A stretch of 64,000 nt of DNA from contig NZ_RYFD01000012.1 of assembly GCF_004138135.1 (NCBI RefSeq), forward strand, positions 22,838 through 86,837, given 5' to 3'. The first letter of the stretch is position 1. Every line of letters starts with the position of its first letter. The notes under the pieces are model-generated. The model saw nothing but the letters and a program-made list of their open reading frames with translations. It ran no database searches and had not been told where the DNA came from. Source of the DNA: Candidatus Oscillochloris fontis (GTDB lineage: Bacteria; Chloroflexota; Chloroflexia; Chloroflexales; Chloroflexaceae). Both the position numbers and the translations under genes were made by a program. Shown one piece after another: positions 35,199 through 44,986 of this stretch.

Positions 35199-37304
35199 CT
35201 AATGCGCCGCCTCGACTTCCTTCTTGTGCGCAGCGATGATCGCATCCACAAGGTGGCTGGGCACATCATCGTAGTGCTCGAAGGTCATCGAGAAGCGCCC
35301 GCGCCCCTGAGTCATACCCTTGAGGTCGGTGGCATAGCGCTGGATCTCGGCTAACGGAGCCTGGGCGGTAATGACCGTCTTGCCGGTGCCGGTGGGCAAC
35401 ATGCCCTGGACGCGGCCACGGCGGGTGCTCATGTCGCTCATGATGTCACCAGCGAACTGATCGGGGACGATGATCTCAAGATGATAGATCGGCTCGGTAA
35501 TCGCGGGGTGGGCCTTGGCCGCAGCAAGCTTGAAGGCTTCTTTTCCGGCGCTTTTGAAGGCGATCTCCTTACTATCAACTGGGTGTTCTTTGCCGTCAAT
35601 GACGGCAACACGAACATCAATCAGTGGATTACCGGAGAGCAGACCCTCAGCCATGGCCTCGCGGACACCCTTCTCAATTGCGGGCATAAAGCCGCGTGAG
35701 ATCACCCCGCCGACAATCTCGTTGACAAACTCCAGCGGATCTTCGCGGGTCGGATCGGGCGCGAGTGCTTCAACCCGCAGGGTCACATCGGCGAACTGAC
35801 CGGCACCGCCAGTCTGCTTCTTATGGCGATACTGTGCCTCAGCACGGCCACGGATGGACTCGCGGTAGGGGATGCGGGGCAGTTCGATATCAATACTGAC
35901 ATCAAACTTGCGCTTCATGCGCTCAGCAATGAGCGCAAGGTGGCTCTCACCAAGCCCTGAGAGCAAGGTCTCACCCGTCTGGGCATCGCGGTTGGTGTGG
36001 AGGGTCGGATCTTCTTCGATCATCCGACCGAGCGCGACCCCCAGCTTATCGAGGTCGGCGCGGCTATGCGGCTTAACCGTGGCGATAAAGGAAGCGGTGG
36101 GGAAGGTGATCGGCGTAAGTTGGAGCGGATGACCGGGCGCACAGAGCGTATCGTTGGTAGCCGTCTCGGTGAGCTTCGTCACCACACCAATATCTCCGGC
36201 TCCAAGCACCTCAACCTCAGTCTGCTCCTTGCCACGCACGCTATAGATATGCGCGATGCGCTCCTCTTTGCGGGTGCGCGAATTGAGCGCGGTAGAGTTA
36301 GCGCGTATCTCGCCGCTATAGACGCGGAAGTAGCTCACGCGGCCATAGGTATCGGAGACCGTCTTAAAGACCAAGGCACTCAGCGGCTCATCGGAGGCAG
36401 CCCGCAGCGTCATCTCCTCACCAGAGGTAAGGTCGGTAGCGGACACCGGCTTGCGGGCGGCGGAGGGAATTGAGTCAACAATCCCATTGAGCAACTGGGC
36501 AATACCCGTCACTTCCGTCGCCGAGCCACAGAAGACCGGGACAATCGAGCCATCAGCGATACCAGCACGCAGCCCAATCAGCAACTCCTCGCGGGTGAGC
36601 GCATCCTCACCACCCTCCAGATAGCGCTCGATCAGGTGATCATTTGTTGCGGCGATCTTATCAATCAGCGCGGTACGCCACTCGTGCATCAAATCGTTCA
36701 TCTCGGCAGGAACGTCGGCCTCGACAAAGCCACCGTCGTGCTGAGGCGAGATGAGCCAGGCGCGCTGCTGACGGAGGGAGATCACGCCCTTAAAATCCTT
36801 GCCGCTTCCAATCGGGATCTGCATCGGAATGACCGCCGCATCAAGGCGTTCGCGGGCCTGCTCGATGGTGCGATAGAAATTGGCATTATCGCGGTCGAGC
36901 TTATTGACGAAGAGCAGACGCGGCACCTTATTCTGCACCGCCATCTCCCAGGCCAATTCGGTACCGACCTCAACGCCACCGGAGGCATCCAGGAGGATCA
37001 CCGCGCCATCAATGATCCGCATCGTGGCGGCCATGTCACCGGCAAAATCGGCAAAACCGGGGACATCAATCAGATTGACCTTATCATCGTGCCATTCGAG
37101 GGGCAGCACGGAGAGCGAAACAGACATCCCGCGACGGGCTTCGTCGGGATCATAATCGCTCGTAGTTGAGCCATCCTCGACGCGCCCCATTCGCGGGATG
37201 GCGTGGGCGGTCATCAGCATTGCCTCGGCCAGCGTTGTCTTGCCGCTGCCGAGGTGACCAAATATGCCGATGTTGTGGATCCTTTCCGGGCCATATGCTC
37301 GCAT
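35199..37304 (-). CDS. Elongation factor G paralogue (FusA2-like)
   Basis: 701 residues with all EF-G domains: G1 GHLGSGKT, G3 DVPGFADF, G4 NKLDRD, domain II (YGRVSYFRVYSGEI), domains III-V (TGETLLSGLGESHLALIAER, RHKKQTGGAGQFADV, GVISRGFMPAIEKGVREAM, MSTRRGRVQGM). The G3 motif has Phe where canonical EF-G has the catalytic His (DTPGHVDF), and domain I is diverged, so this is a second-type EF-G and not the main elongation factor. These paralogues vary in role (recycling, stress translation, unknown). It has its own strong promoter. Confidence 0.92.
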   Translation of the reverse strand: MRAYGPERIHNIGIFGHLGSGKTTLAEAMLMTAHAIPRMGRVEDGSTTSDYDPDEARRGMSVSLSVLPLEWHDDKVNLIDVPGFADFAGDMAATMRIIDGAVILLDASGGVEVGTELAWEMAVQNKVPRLLFVNKLDRDNANFYRTIEQARERLDAAVIPMQIPIGSGKDFKGVISLRQQRAWLISPQHDGGFVEADVPAEMNDLMHEWRTALIDKIAATNDHLIERYLEGGEDALTREELLIGLRAGIADGSIVPVFCGSATEVTGIAQLLNGIVDSIPSAARKPVSATDLTSGEEMTLRAASDEPLSALVFKTVSDTYGRVSYFRVYSGEIRANSTALNSRTRKEERIAHIYSVRGKEQTEVEVLGAGDIGVVTKLTETATNDTLCAPGHPLQLTPITFPTASFIATVKPHSRADLDKLGVALGRMIEEDPTLHTNRDAQTGETLLSGLGESHLALIAERMKRKFDVSIDIELPRIPYRESIRGRAEAQYRHKKQTGGAGQFADVTLRVEALAPDPTREDPLEFVNEIVGGVISRGFMPAIEKGVREAMAEGLLSGNPLIDVRVAVIDGKEHPVDSKEIAFKSAGKEAFKLAAAKAHPAITEPIYHLEIIVPDQFAGDIMSDMSTRRGRVQGMLPTGTGKTVITAQAPLAEIQRYATDLKGMTQGRGRFSMTFEHYDDVPSHLVDAIIAAHKKEVEAAH

Positions 37305-37393
37305 GGTCGTCCTCCTTGACTAAACCGTCGAGGCCGCCCATGGGGAGGGCGGGGTAGGCGGTGAGAGTTTGGAAAGGGAATTGTTAAGAACGC

Positions 37394-37423
37394 ATTATAT
37401 GGCGTATGAAGAGGCTACGTCAA
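37394..37423 (-). promoter_or_regulatory. Promoter of the EF-G paralogue
   Basis: On the minus strand: TTGACG (37423-37418), 18-bp spacer, TATAAT (37399-37394); leader of about 83 bases. Confidence 0.75.
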
Positions 37424-37473
37424 TAGAGAAGGCCGTAACACAGTACCTGAACAATGAATGCACAATCCAGAAA

Positions 37474-37510
37474 CAAACATGGCGCAGGCTGTTTGCCTGC
37501 GCCATGTTTG
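37474..37510 (-). terminator. Intrinsic terminator-like hairpin after the cyclophilin gene
   Basis: Perfect 16-bp stem CAAACATGGCGCAGGC (37474-37489) and its complement (37495-37510) with a 5-base loop, 17 bases beyond the cyclophilin stop. The arms end in TTTG/CAAA. Confidence 0.65.
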
Positions 37511-37527
37511 TAATGGGGGTGCGTCAC

Positions 37528-38007
37528 TTATTCATCAATCGAAACTTCGACCATCACATCGCCCTGGCGAATGGCGTTGACGACATCCATGCCCTTGACG
37601 ACGCGGCCAAAAACGGTGTGCTTGCCATCAAGGTGGGGCTGGGGGCTATGAGTAATAAAGAACTGGCTGCCATTGGTATTCGGGCCAGCGTTGGCCATGG
37701 AGATGACCCCCGCCTGGTGGGTGAGCGGATTGCCGCGTACCTCATCGGCAAACTTATAGCCGGGGCCACCCGTGCCAGTGCCGGTAGGATCGCCGCCCTG
37801 GATCATAAAGTTGCTGATCACGCGATGGAACTTGAGGCCATCGTAGAAACCCTGCTTGGCGAGGAAGACAAAGTTGTTGACCGTCATCGGGGCGGACTGG
37901 GGGTAGAGTTCGAGTTCGATAAAGCCTTTGGTCGTATCCATCGTGACCTTATAGGTCTTGGTGGCATCAATCTGCATCTCAGGTGGGTTGCTCCACTTGT
38001 GGGCCAC
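37528..38007 (-). CDS. Cyclophilin-type peptidyl-prolyl isomerase
   Basis: 159 residues from GTG 38007, chosen because AGAAGGAG lies 7 bases before it; longer frames run into a repeat. Cyclophilin motifs: [47 protein letters not shown] (catalytic Arg and binding-pocket residues), [20 protein letters not shown] and [14 protein letters not shown]. No signal peptide, so it is cytoplasmic. Catalyses cis-trans isomerisation of Xaa-Pro bonds. Confidence 0.95.
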   Translation of the reverse strand: MAHKWSNPPEMQIDATKTYKVTMDTTKGFIELELYPQSAPMTVNNFVFLAKQGFYDGLKFHRVISNFMIQGGDPTGTGTGGPGYKFADEVRGNPLTHQAGVISMANAGPNTNGSQFFITHSPQPHLDGKHTVFGRVVKGMDVVNAIRQGDVMVEVSIDE

Positions 38008-38046
38008 GGATGTACTCCTTCTGTTTGCATTAGTGTTCCGTGAGGA

Positions 38047-38055
38047 ATTATAGCA
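38047..38055 (-). promoter_or_regulatory. Extended -10 promoter of the cyclophilin gene
   Basis: TGCTATAAT on the minus strand, about 40 bases before the GTG start; no consensus -35 at 17 bp. Confidence 0.55.
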
Positions 38056-38133
38056 CGTTGAGAAAAATGGCACGGAATACGACATGGATTGGTACTTATA
38101 TAAATAGCAAGGGCGAAGCATCGCCCGCCATGT

Positions 38134-38228
38134 GAGTCACCTCCGGTGGGGGTTCGGGGGCGGCTTCGCCACCCCCGAAGATCTTTTTTGGTGTTGTTTG
38201 GCGGCGCAGCCGCCAAACAACACCAAAA
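38134..38228. repeat. Family A repeat, copy 5
   Basis: AGTCACCTCCGGTGGGGGTT end, an imperfect GGGGGCGGC palindrome, AGATCTTTTTT, then a GGTGTTGTTTGGCGGC palindrome (ending about 38225). Orientation is opposite to copy 2; one terminal end is missing. Confidence 0.75.
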
Positions 38229-38275
38229 CTGGAGCCTCTCTCCGCAGGTCGCAATCAAACCAAACGGAGGTATGC

Positions 38276-38959
38276 ATGACCCGCGCATCGCGAACAAGCC
38301 AAACTTGCCGCACCTGCCCGTTGCAAACCTGCATGAGCGTGTGTGGACATGAGGATCATGGTTCATCAGGAGGAGGAGGCTTTGTGCGCAACGTTCTTAT
38401 TGTCCTCTTCGTGGGTGGGTTAGTGATGTTGTTTATTCGCTTCACTCAACCCGTTAGTACAACACCTATCCCTACCCCAAGCTCGTCAGGATTATTCGGC
38501 ACTGCCGTATTGCAAACGACACCCACACCGCTGCCGCCCTGCCTGCTGACGTTGAATGCCCATGAACTGAATGAAGCGGGGAAGCAGGCACTGAAGAGCG
38601 GGGATTTGCTCAATGCCTCGATCTGTTTTCAGAACGCGATTGAGCGTGATTCACGCTTCTACGAACCCTACAACAATCTGGCTGGCATCTTCTATGAGCA
38701 GGGACGCGACGATGATGCGATTCGCCTCTGGGAGCAGGCACTGGAACTCGAAGCCAAAAGCCCGGATGCGAATGCAGGGCTAGGCACGGCGCTGGCGGCC
38801 AAGGGAGAGTTTGAGCAGGGTTGGGCATACTACCAACGCGCACTCGAACTCGAAGCCGGCTATGCCGACGCGGCCTGGATGGCGCGGGAGCGGTTGTGGG
38901 GTCAACGGGCGCTCAGCGACTCAAAGCTATTACGTGAATACGCGGGGCAAGTGCGCTAA
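38276..38959 (+). CDS. Membrane-anchored TPR protein
   Basis: 227 residues from ATG 38276 (CGGAGG 5 bases upstream). A Cys-rich N-terminus (TCRTCPLQTCMSVCG) precedes one membrane helix (VLIVLFVGGLVMLFIRF, about 40-56), a Pro/Thr-rich linker, and three TPR-like repeats (DLLNASICFQNAIERDSRFY, PYNNLAGIFYEQGRDDDAIR, ANAGLGTALAAKGEFEQGWA). Probably a scaffold with the TPRs outside the cell; no partner is evident. It ends overlapping the hybrid kinase stop by 4 bases (convergent). Confidence 0.82.
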   Translation: MTRASRTSQTCRTCPLQTCMSVCGHEDHGSSGGGGFVRNVLIVLFVGGLVMLFIRFTQPVSTTPIPTPSSSGLFGTAVLQTTPTPLPPCLLTLNAHELNEAGKQALKSGDLLNASICFQNAIERDSRFYEPYNNLAGIFYEQGRDDDAIRLWEQALELEAKSPDANAGLGTALAAKGEFEQGWAYYQRALELEAGYADAAWMARERLWGQRALSDSKLLREYAGQVR

Positions 38960-41900
38960 TGTTCGGGCTGGAGTAACTGATTCATCATGGTAACCAAGCT
39001 GCGCAGGCTGACCGGCTTAGCCATATACTCATTCGCTCCGGCAGCCAGACAGCGCTCACGGTCTCCCGGCATGGCCAGGGCCGTGAGCGCGATAATCGGG
39101 GTCTTAGCGAAGACAGGGTTGGCCCGTAACTGACGGATGGCGGAGAGGCCATCAAGTTCGGGCATCTGAATATCCATGAGGATCAGATCGGGATGGATTT
39201 CGTTCGCCAGTGCAACTGCCTCACGGCCATTGCGGGCGACGGTGAGATCATAGCCCTTATCGGAGAGATAATCACCAATCGCCGTAATATTGATCTCATT
39301 ATCCTCTGCTAACAGGATACGGGCAATCGGTGTTTCGGGTATGCTGGGCAGCGCTTCGATAGGATCGTTAAAGGGCGAAGAGCTATTGGCAGACGTACCA
39401 ATACTCGACAGGGTTTGACGTAAAACATCGCGCGAGATCGGTTTGACCAGATAGGCCGAGGCACCCGACGCTATACCCCGGATACGGTCATCTACCACCG
39501 AGATGATGATCACTGGGATGGAGCGCACCTGTGGATCAGCCTTGAGTTGGGCGAGCACATCCCAACCCGATTGATCGGGCATTTGGAGATCGAGGAAGAT
39601 CACATCTGGATGGAGTGCAACAACCCGTTCAAGTGCGCCCGCACCACGGGAATGGATCGTCGCCTCAATCCGGAGTTCGCCCAAGTAACGAGCGATCTGC
39701 TCACCGGAGGTCTCTGAATCCTCAATCACCAACGCCGAGCGGAACTTGATCCACGCAAGGACATCGGTTGTTATGGTGGGGGTAGATGTATCCATCTGCC
39801 GATAGGGCAGCGAGACGGTGAAGCGGCTACCAACCCCCGGCGTACTCTCCAGTGCAACGCTCCCGCCATGCAACTCAGCCAAACGTCGCACCAGCGCCAA
39901 GCCCAGCCCCGTCCCTTCATGCTGGCGGGTCAGGCCCGAATCGAGCTGAATAAAGGGCTTGAAGAGGCGCTGCATCTCCTCAGCCGTAATTCCCATCCCC
40001 GTATCAGCCACCGTCATATCGAGCACACCCCGGCTGGCGTCGGCATTGACAATCAGATCGATCCGCCCACCCACAGGGGTAAACTTGACTGCATTGGTGA
40101 GCAGATTGACCAACATCTGTTTCAGACGGCGCTGATCGGCATAGATACGAAGACTCATATCCTCTTGGAAGAGATTGACCTTGAGTTGTTTCTTGTTTGC
40201 CTGTTCCTTAATAAAGATCAGGCTCGCGGCACAGACATCACTCATCAGGACAAGATCGGTCTGAAGATCCATACGTCCGGCTTCAATCTTCGAGAGATCG
40301 AGAATATCGTTAATCAGCGATAACAGATGAAGACCACTCGACTCAATATTACGCAGTGAAGCCATCTGGCGTTCATTGAGCGGGCCACGCAGTTGTTCGA
40401 GCATCCCTTCACTCAGGGCAAGGATAGCATTAAGCGGCGTGCGGAGTTCATGGCTCATATTGGCCAAGAAATCATCCTTGGCACGCACAGCCCGCGCCAA
40501 CTCCTGGTTAGCGCGGCTCAGATCAGCGGTACGCTCGGCCACGCGGCGCGCCAGCGAGTTCCGTTCGTTATGGAGATCTTGCTCCATCTGCTTGCGCTCG
40601 GTAATATCGCGGACTAATGCGACAACCTCGTTCTCTTCTGCATTGAAGGCCAAGCGCGCCTCGAAGAAGGTGGGTTGATCATCAATCACCAATTGGTACT
40701 CGAAGGTCTGCAAGCCATGGGAGGCGTCTCGTAATGCGGCACGCCACTGTGCGGTGACAGCAGGGGGCAAGACCTCATCGAGCATGCGCCCGATAAAGTG
40801 TTCAGGTGGGACATAGAGATGTTGATCAGGTTTGCCCGAATAGTCGAGCAGGCGACCATCGAGGCTCAAGCGAAACATCATATCAGGAATAGCATTCAGC
40901 AACACCCGACTACGGTGTTCATTGGTGCGTAATTGTTCCTCAGCAACGCGGCGCTGTTGTTCCTGTTCGGTAAATTCTAAAGCGAAGGCAAGATCACTGG
41001 CCATCTCATCAAAGAGATGGATCTCAGCTTCATCAAAGAAATTGGCCTCAGCAGCATAGAGGTTGATAGTGCCACACACATGACCACCAACCATCAGCGG
41101 GAAGACCCCGACCGCGCCATAGCCGCGTTCGAGGGCAGCAGCACGCCAGGGTGTCATCTTTGGATCATGCGCAATGTCGTTGGTAACAACATAATGCTCC
41201 GTCCGTAGTGCGGTTGCCACGGGGCCATGGCCGCGTGGATTTTCATCAAGCGTAATCTGGAGTTGATCCAGATAGCCATTGGTGAACCCGGCACTCGCTA
41301 CGGGCAGCACCGCACGAGTCGTGGGATCAAGAAGGCCGACCCAAGCCATACGGAAGCCACCCCGTTCAACCGAAATCGTACAGGTGGTCATAAAGAGGCG
41401 TTGCGGGTCACGTTCACGCACGATCATCTCATTGACCGCACTCAGAACCACATAGGCACGATTGAGCTTATGCAGACGAGAATCATGAGCCTTACGCTCA
41501 GTAATATCGATCCAGACCGCCGCAATATAGTTCTGGCGCTGGAGGTTGAGGCGGCGGGCGAGCACCTCCACGACACGTAACGAACCATCCTTATGGATGT
41601 GTTGGGTCTCGAAACTAGCGCTACCTTCTGTCAAAATTTGGGCAATATGATTATGAATCTGATCAACTGAATGTTCTACCTGAATATCAGCAAGACTCTT
41701 CGTTACAAACTCATCGCGGGTATAGCCCAAACCCTCATGGGCAGCGGTATTAAACTCAACAAACCGGCCATTGGAGGTGTCAAGTAACACAATCGCATCT
41801 AAGGCTTGGGCAACAATTGCCGAAAAGATCTCCTCACGCGCACGCAGCGCACGTGTACTACGCAACCAACCGGCCATAAAGAGGAGAAAAGTCAGTACTG

Positions 41901-43431
41901 AACCGAGGCCAATCAACAGAATAGGCCAAGCAAGGCGGCCGCGAATATCGGCGACATAGGGCGTATCCGCACGCGCCAACACCTGCCAGCGCCGCCCAAA
42001 GATCGTGAACGTCTGGGTATAGCTATAGCCAGCGGCAAGTGCCGCCTGGGGATCAGGTGGCGGCGGAGAGCGCTGGGGATCAAGTGAGCGATAGGCGAGT
42101 AATTGGGGAACCGCATCGGTAACATCATAGAAGGTCAGATCAATCGCCTGGGGTGTCAGATGATCAAGTGCGGAACTCACGAGCGTGTCTATCTGGATCG
42201 AGACATACACGATTCCACGCAGCGCCGCTTTACGTTCAGCGAGGGTGGTGAGTGGAACGTTGCGCACATAAATCGGACTCATCAACAACAGATACCGATC
42301 AGCATGTGGCTGCGAGACGATATGGATGGGGCTGGTCATGGCACGCTCACCAGACTGCCACGCACGGGTGAGCGTTGCATGGCGTACCGGTTCAGAGGCT
42401 AAATCGAAGCCCAGTGCGACCTGATTGATCTCAAACGGCTCGAAGAAGGTAGCTGGGAAGTAGTCGTCACGGGGAGTAGCAGGAACAAATTGACCGGAGG
42501 GAGTCCGCTGGGTAATCGTGAAATCCACGCGGCCAATGAGGTGCTGAGAGAGTTCAAACGATGCACGTTCAGCATGCGAGACATAGGGTGCCCATGCCAT
42601 CAGATGGATCGTTGGGGAGCGTGCGAGCAGCGGAGTTGCAAATTGGCGAAACTCAGCCAAGTCAACCTCTTGCGATGCAGCATAGAATGAGCTCAGGGCA
42701 ATCAGATTATACTCATGCTCGATCAGGCGCGTCGTAATGGTATGCACCATCTCGTTCGCATCGGTCTCTAAACGCACCGCAACCTGGCGATCTTCCTCAT
42801 GCACGGCGAGGGTGAAGGTCAGCAGAGCCAGGCCGATCATCAGGCTGGTAACGGGCCAAAGGAACGGCTGAACCACGAGTTGACGATGCCGCCACTGGCT
42901 TAGCACAATCAAGCCAGGAGCAATCATCAACATCCCGGTCGCAATACCGACCCACCAGCGGGAGACGACACCCGCGATCTGGTTCCAGGGCATGAAACCC
43001 ACGAGGCCAACACTGATCGCAATCATTGCGGGGCTGATCATCGAACAGGCAAGGCTAATACCAATAGCGCGCAGGGTGAGCCGAATGGTAGTCGGCGGAA
43101 GTGGTCGCACAAAGCGGCGCAGCAGGAAGGTAGCGAGACCAACCTGAATCAAGACCGCGCATGCACTGAATACGGCTAAGCCCGGCGTAATCCGGTCGCT
43201 AAAGAGAACCAGAAAGGTAAGCAAGCCTCCCAGGAGGATGCCCCATACAGCAGGCCAACCATAGACGAACACCGCCGCCAGGGCAACTCCGGCGGTAGGC
43301 CAGAAGATTGGCGGACCATTTGGTGAGCCTGCGACGTGAAGACTCAACCAGGCACTGGCAAAGTAGATCAGCGCAACCCCCACTGGCCGCAGCCAGCGCA
43401 GGTGAGGGAGCGCACCAAGAGTAGGAGGCAT
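38956..43431 (-). CDS. MASE1-CHASE-PAS-GAF-PAS hybrid histidine kinase with two receivers
   Basis: 1491 residues. MASE1-like membrane region at about 10-205 (FWPTAGVALAAVFVYGWPAVWG), CHASE-type extracellular domain at about 215-500, a closing membrane helix (WPILLIGLGSVLTFLLFMAGW), PAS (FSAIVAQALDAIVLLDTSN), GAF (about 690-850), a second PAS (LLNAIPDMMFRLSLDGRLL), coiled coil, HisKA with His994 in MSHELRTPLN, HATPase, and two receivers with Asp1281 (IFLDLQMPD) and Asp1420 (LILMDIQMPE). It lies 11 bases after the cation/proton antiporter gene on the same strand, so the two are probably co-transcribed. Ligands are unknown. Confidence 0.93.
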   Translation of the reverse strand: MPPTLGALPHLRWLRPVGVALIYFASAWLSLHVAGSPNGPPIFWPTAGVALAAVFVYGWPAVWGILLGGLLTFLVLFSDRITPGLAVFSACAVLIQVGLATFLLRRFVRPLPPTTIRLTLRAIGISLACSMISPAMIAISVGLVGFMPWNQIAGVVSRWWVGIATGMLMIAPGLIVLSQWRHRQLVVQPFLWPVTSLMIGLALLTFTLAVHEEDRQVAVRLETDANEMVHTITTRLIEHEYNLIALSSFYAASQEVDLAEFRQFATPLLARSPTIHLMAWAPYVSHAERASFELSQHLIGRVDFTITQRTPSGQFVPATPRDDYFPATFFEPFEINQVALGFDLASEPVRHATLTRAWQSGERAMTSPIHIVSQPHADRYLLLMSPIYVRNVPLTTLAERKAALRGIVYVSIQIDTLVSSALDHLTPQAIDLTFYDVTDAVPQLLAYRSLDPQRSPPPPDPQAALAAGYSYTQTFTIFGRRWQVLARADTPYVADIRGRLAWPILLIGLGSVLTFLLFMAGWLRSTRALRAREEIFSAIVAQALDAIVLLDTSNGRFVEFNTAAHEGLGYTRDEFVTKSLADIQVEHSVDQIHNHIAQILTEGSASFETQHIHKDGSLRVVEVLARRLNLQRQNYIAAVWIDITERKAHDSRLHKLNRAYVVLSAVNEMIVRERDPQRLFMTTCTISVERGGFRMAWVGLLDPTTRAVLPVASAGFTNGYLDQLQITLDENPRGHGPVATALRTEHYVVTNDIAHDPKMTPWRAAALERGYGAVGVFPLMVGGHVCGTINLYAAEANFFDEAEIHLFDEMASDLAFALEFTEQEQQRRVAEEQLRTNEHRSRVLLNAIPDMMFRLSLDGRLLDYSGKPDQHLYVPPEHFIGRMLDEVLPPAVTAQWRAALRDASHGLQTFEYQLVIDDQPTFFEARLAFNAEENEVVALVRDITERKQMEQDLHNERNSLARRVAERTADLSRANQELARAVRAKDDFLANMSHELRTPLNAILALSEGMLEQLRGPLNERQMASLRNIESSGLHLLSLINDILDLSKIEAGRMDLQTDLVLMSDVCAASLIFIKEQANKKQLKVNLFQEDMSLRIYADQRRLKQMLVNLLTNAVKFTPVGGRIDLIVNADASRGVLDMTVADTGMGITAEEMQRLFKPFIQLDSGLTRQHEGTGLGLALVRRLAELHGGSVALESTPGVGSRFTVSLPYRQMDTSTPTITTDVLAWIKFRSALVIEDSETSGEQIARYLGELRIEATIHSRGAGALERVVALHPDVIFLDLQMPDQSGWDVLAQLKADPQVRSIPVIIISVVDDRIRGIASGASAYLVKPISRDVLRQTLSSIGTSANSSSPFNDPIEALPSIPETPIARILLAEDNEINITAIGDYLSDKGYDLTVARNGREAVALANEIHPDLILMDIQMPELDGLSAIRQLRANPVFAKTPIIALTALAMPGDRERCLAAGANEYMAKPVSLRSLVTMMNQLLQPEH

Positions 43432-43442
43432 AGGGTATTCCC

Positions 43443-44747
43443 CTATTGCGCCACCGGCTGTACAGCCAACTTGCGGCGAATGATGTTGGTCAGGATGAGT
43501 GGGGTGAGCAACGTACTGAGCAGCACCATCACGACGATCACCGAGAAGGTGGCATCGTCAATCACGCCGAGTGCCCGCCCGGTGGCGGCGAAAATCAGCC
43601 CAACCTCGCCACGCGGCACCATGCCCCAACCAACGATCTGCTTGTCCACGTTGCCGGCAACCAGCCCAGCAACCACTTTGCCCACGAAGGCGGCGATGGT
43701 GAATCCGAGTGCGACCATAAGGACGGAGGGGTTGAGCAGGGCGGTAATCTGGACACTCATTCCGGTGATGACGAAGAAGATCGGAGTGAGGAGCATTCCC
43801 ACCGGCTCGATAATATCTTCGATATGGCGATGGGAATGGTGTTTCATGATCTTCTCGATCTGGCTGACATTCTGGATGTTGTGCTCCTTGATCTCATGGT
43901 AGATCTCGGACACCACCCGTGGGTTCTCAAACGACTCAAAGTGTACCGCATCCAACACCAAACCAGCCGCGAAAGCTCCGACAATCGGGGCCAGACCGAT
44001 CAGTTCGGCGAGGTAGGCGAAGATGAAGCCGAAGGCGATGGCGAGGGTGAACTTCATGCCGCTGCCGGTGTTGATCTTGGCCAGTATCCGCCCTAACCAA
44101 CTGGCCACCATTTGGCCGAGCAGCACCGCGCCTGCCAGGAAGGCGAGTGCCTTGAGGATGATCACCCCGACATCCAGCGCACTGACGGAGCCGACGGTGA
44201 CGATGGCGGAGACGACGGCGAGGATGACGAGACCCATGACGTCATCTATCACTGCCGCCCCCAGCACGATGCGTGCCTCTTGGGACTGGAGAAAGCCGAG
44301 GTCGCGGAAGACACGAGCAGTAATGCCAACCGAGGTGGCGGTGAGAGTGGCACCCAAGAAGAGGTAGGTGTGACTCTCTAGGCCGGGCATGAGCCAGGGG
44401 CCAACCAAGTAGGTACCCAGAACAAAGGGTGCAATCACGCCCACCGTGGCGACTAAGAAGGCCCGGATACCCACCCGTGCCATATCGCGGATGTTGGTCT
44501 CTAGGCCAACCTGAAAGAGCAGAATCACCACGCCCAGTTCGGCCATAAACTGAATAATCGCATTCTCTTTGATCGGTTCAAAGAAGGTGATCCCGACCAG
44601 ATAGAGATTACCGAGGAGGACGCCTGCAAGAAGTTCGCCGAGAACTGGGGGTTGGCCAAAACGCTCTAGGAATGCGGAGAGTTTGGCAACGACCAACACG
44701 ACCGCGATCAACAACAGGGTGACGCCGACACTTACTTCGTGATGCAT
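43443..44747 (-). CDS. CPA2-type cation/proton antiporter
   Basis: 434 residues from ATG 44747 (AGAAGG 5 bases upstream; GTG 44753 also in frame). About 12-13 membrane helices with the Kef/NapA-type core: FGQPPVLGELLAGVLLGN, AELGVVILLFQVGLETNI, ATLTATSVGITARVFRDLG, the ion-binding pair in GAAVIDDVMGLVIL, APIVGAFAAGLVLDAVHF and MVPRGEVGLIFAATG. No C-terminal RCK/TrkA domain, so Na+/H+ exchange is more likely than glutathione-gated K+ efflux. It is first in a two-gene unit with the hybrid kinase. Confidence 0.92.
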   Translation of the reverse strand: MHHEVSVGVTLLLIAVVLVVAKLSAFLERFGQPPVLGELLAGVLLGNLYLVGITFFEPIKENAIIQFMAELGVVILLFQVGLETNIRDMARVGIRAFLVATVGVIAPFVLGTYLVGPWLMPGLESHTYLFLGATLTATSVGITARVFRDLGFLQSQEARIVLGAAVIDDVMGLVILAVVSAIVTVGSVSALDVGVIILKALAFLAGAVLLGQMVASWLGRILAKINTGSGMKFTLAIAFGFIFAYLAELIGLAPIVGAFAAGLVLDAVHFESFENPRVVSEIYHEIKEHNIQNVSQIEKIMKHHSHRHIEDIIEPVGMLLTPIFFVITGMSVQITALLNPSVLMVALGFTIAAFVGKVVAGLVAGNVDKQIVGWGMVPRGEVGLIFAATGRALGVIDDATFSVIVVMVLLSTLLTPLILTNIIRRKLAVQPVAQ

Positions 44748-44806
44748 GGGCACCTTCTTTTAACGCTAACGGCACCGTGAGGAGGCTTTATAATAGCATA
44801 ATGTAG

Positions 44807-44935
44807 AGACGAGGCATCGCCCAACCCCATCCCGTGACCGGAATGGGCGTTATGACCGCACGAGCGAAGCATCGCCTGCAAAGCGACCGCTGGACTCGGT
44901 TACCCATGGAGGGCGATGCTTCGCCCCTACGGGAT
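44807..44935. repeat. Degenerate inverted repeat with GCATCGCCC / GGGCGATGC ends
   Basis: GAGGCATCGCCC near 44809, GCGAAGCATCGCC near 44862, and GGGCGATGCTTCGCCCCTAC near 44912-44931. These resemble a decayed palindromic repeat in the gap between the antiporter and dapA-like genes. A short related piece (GGGCGAAGCATCGCCC) lies at about 38110-38125. Confidence 0.5.
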
Positions 44936-44986
44936 GATCGGGAAATCCAAAGGTGAACTGTGTCATTTCTTACCTAGGAGTAGATG

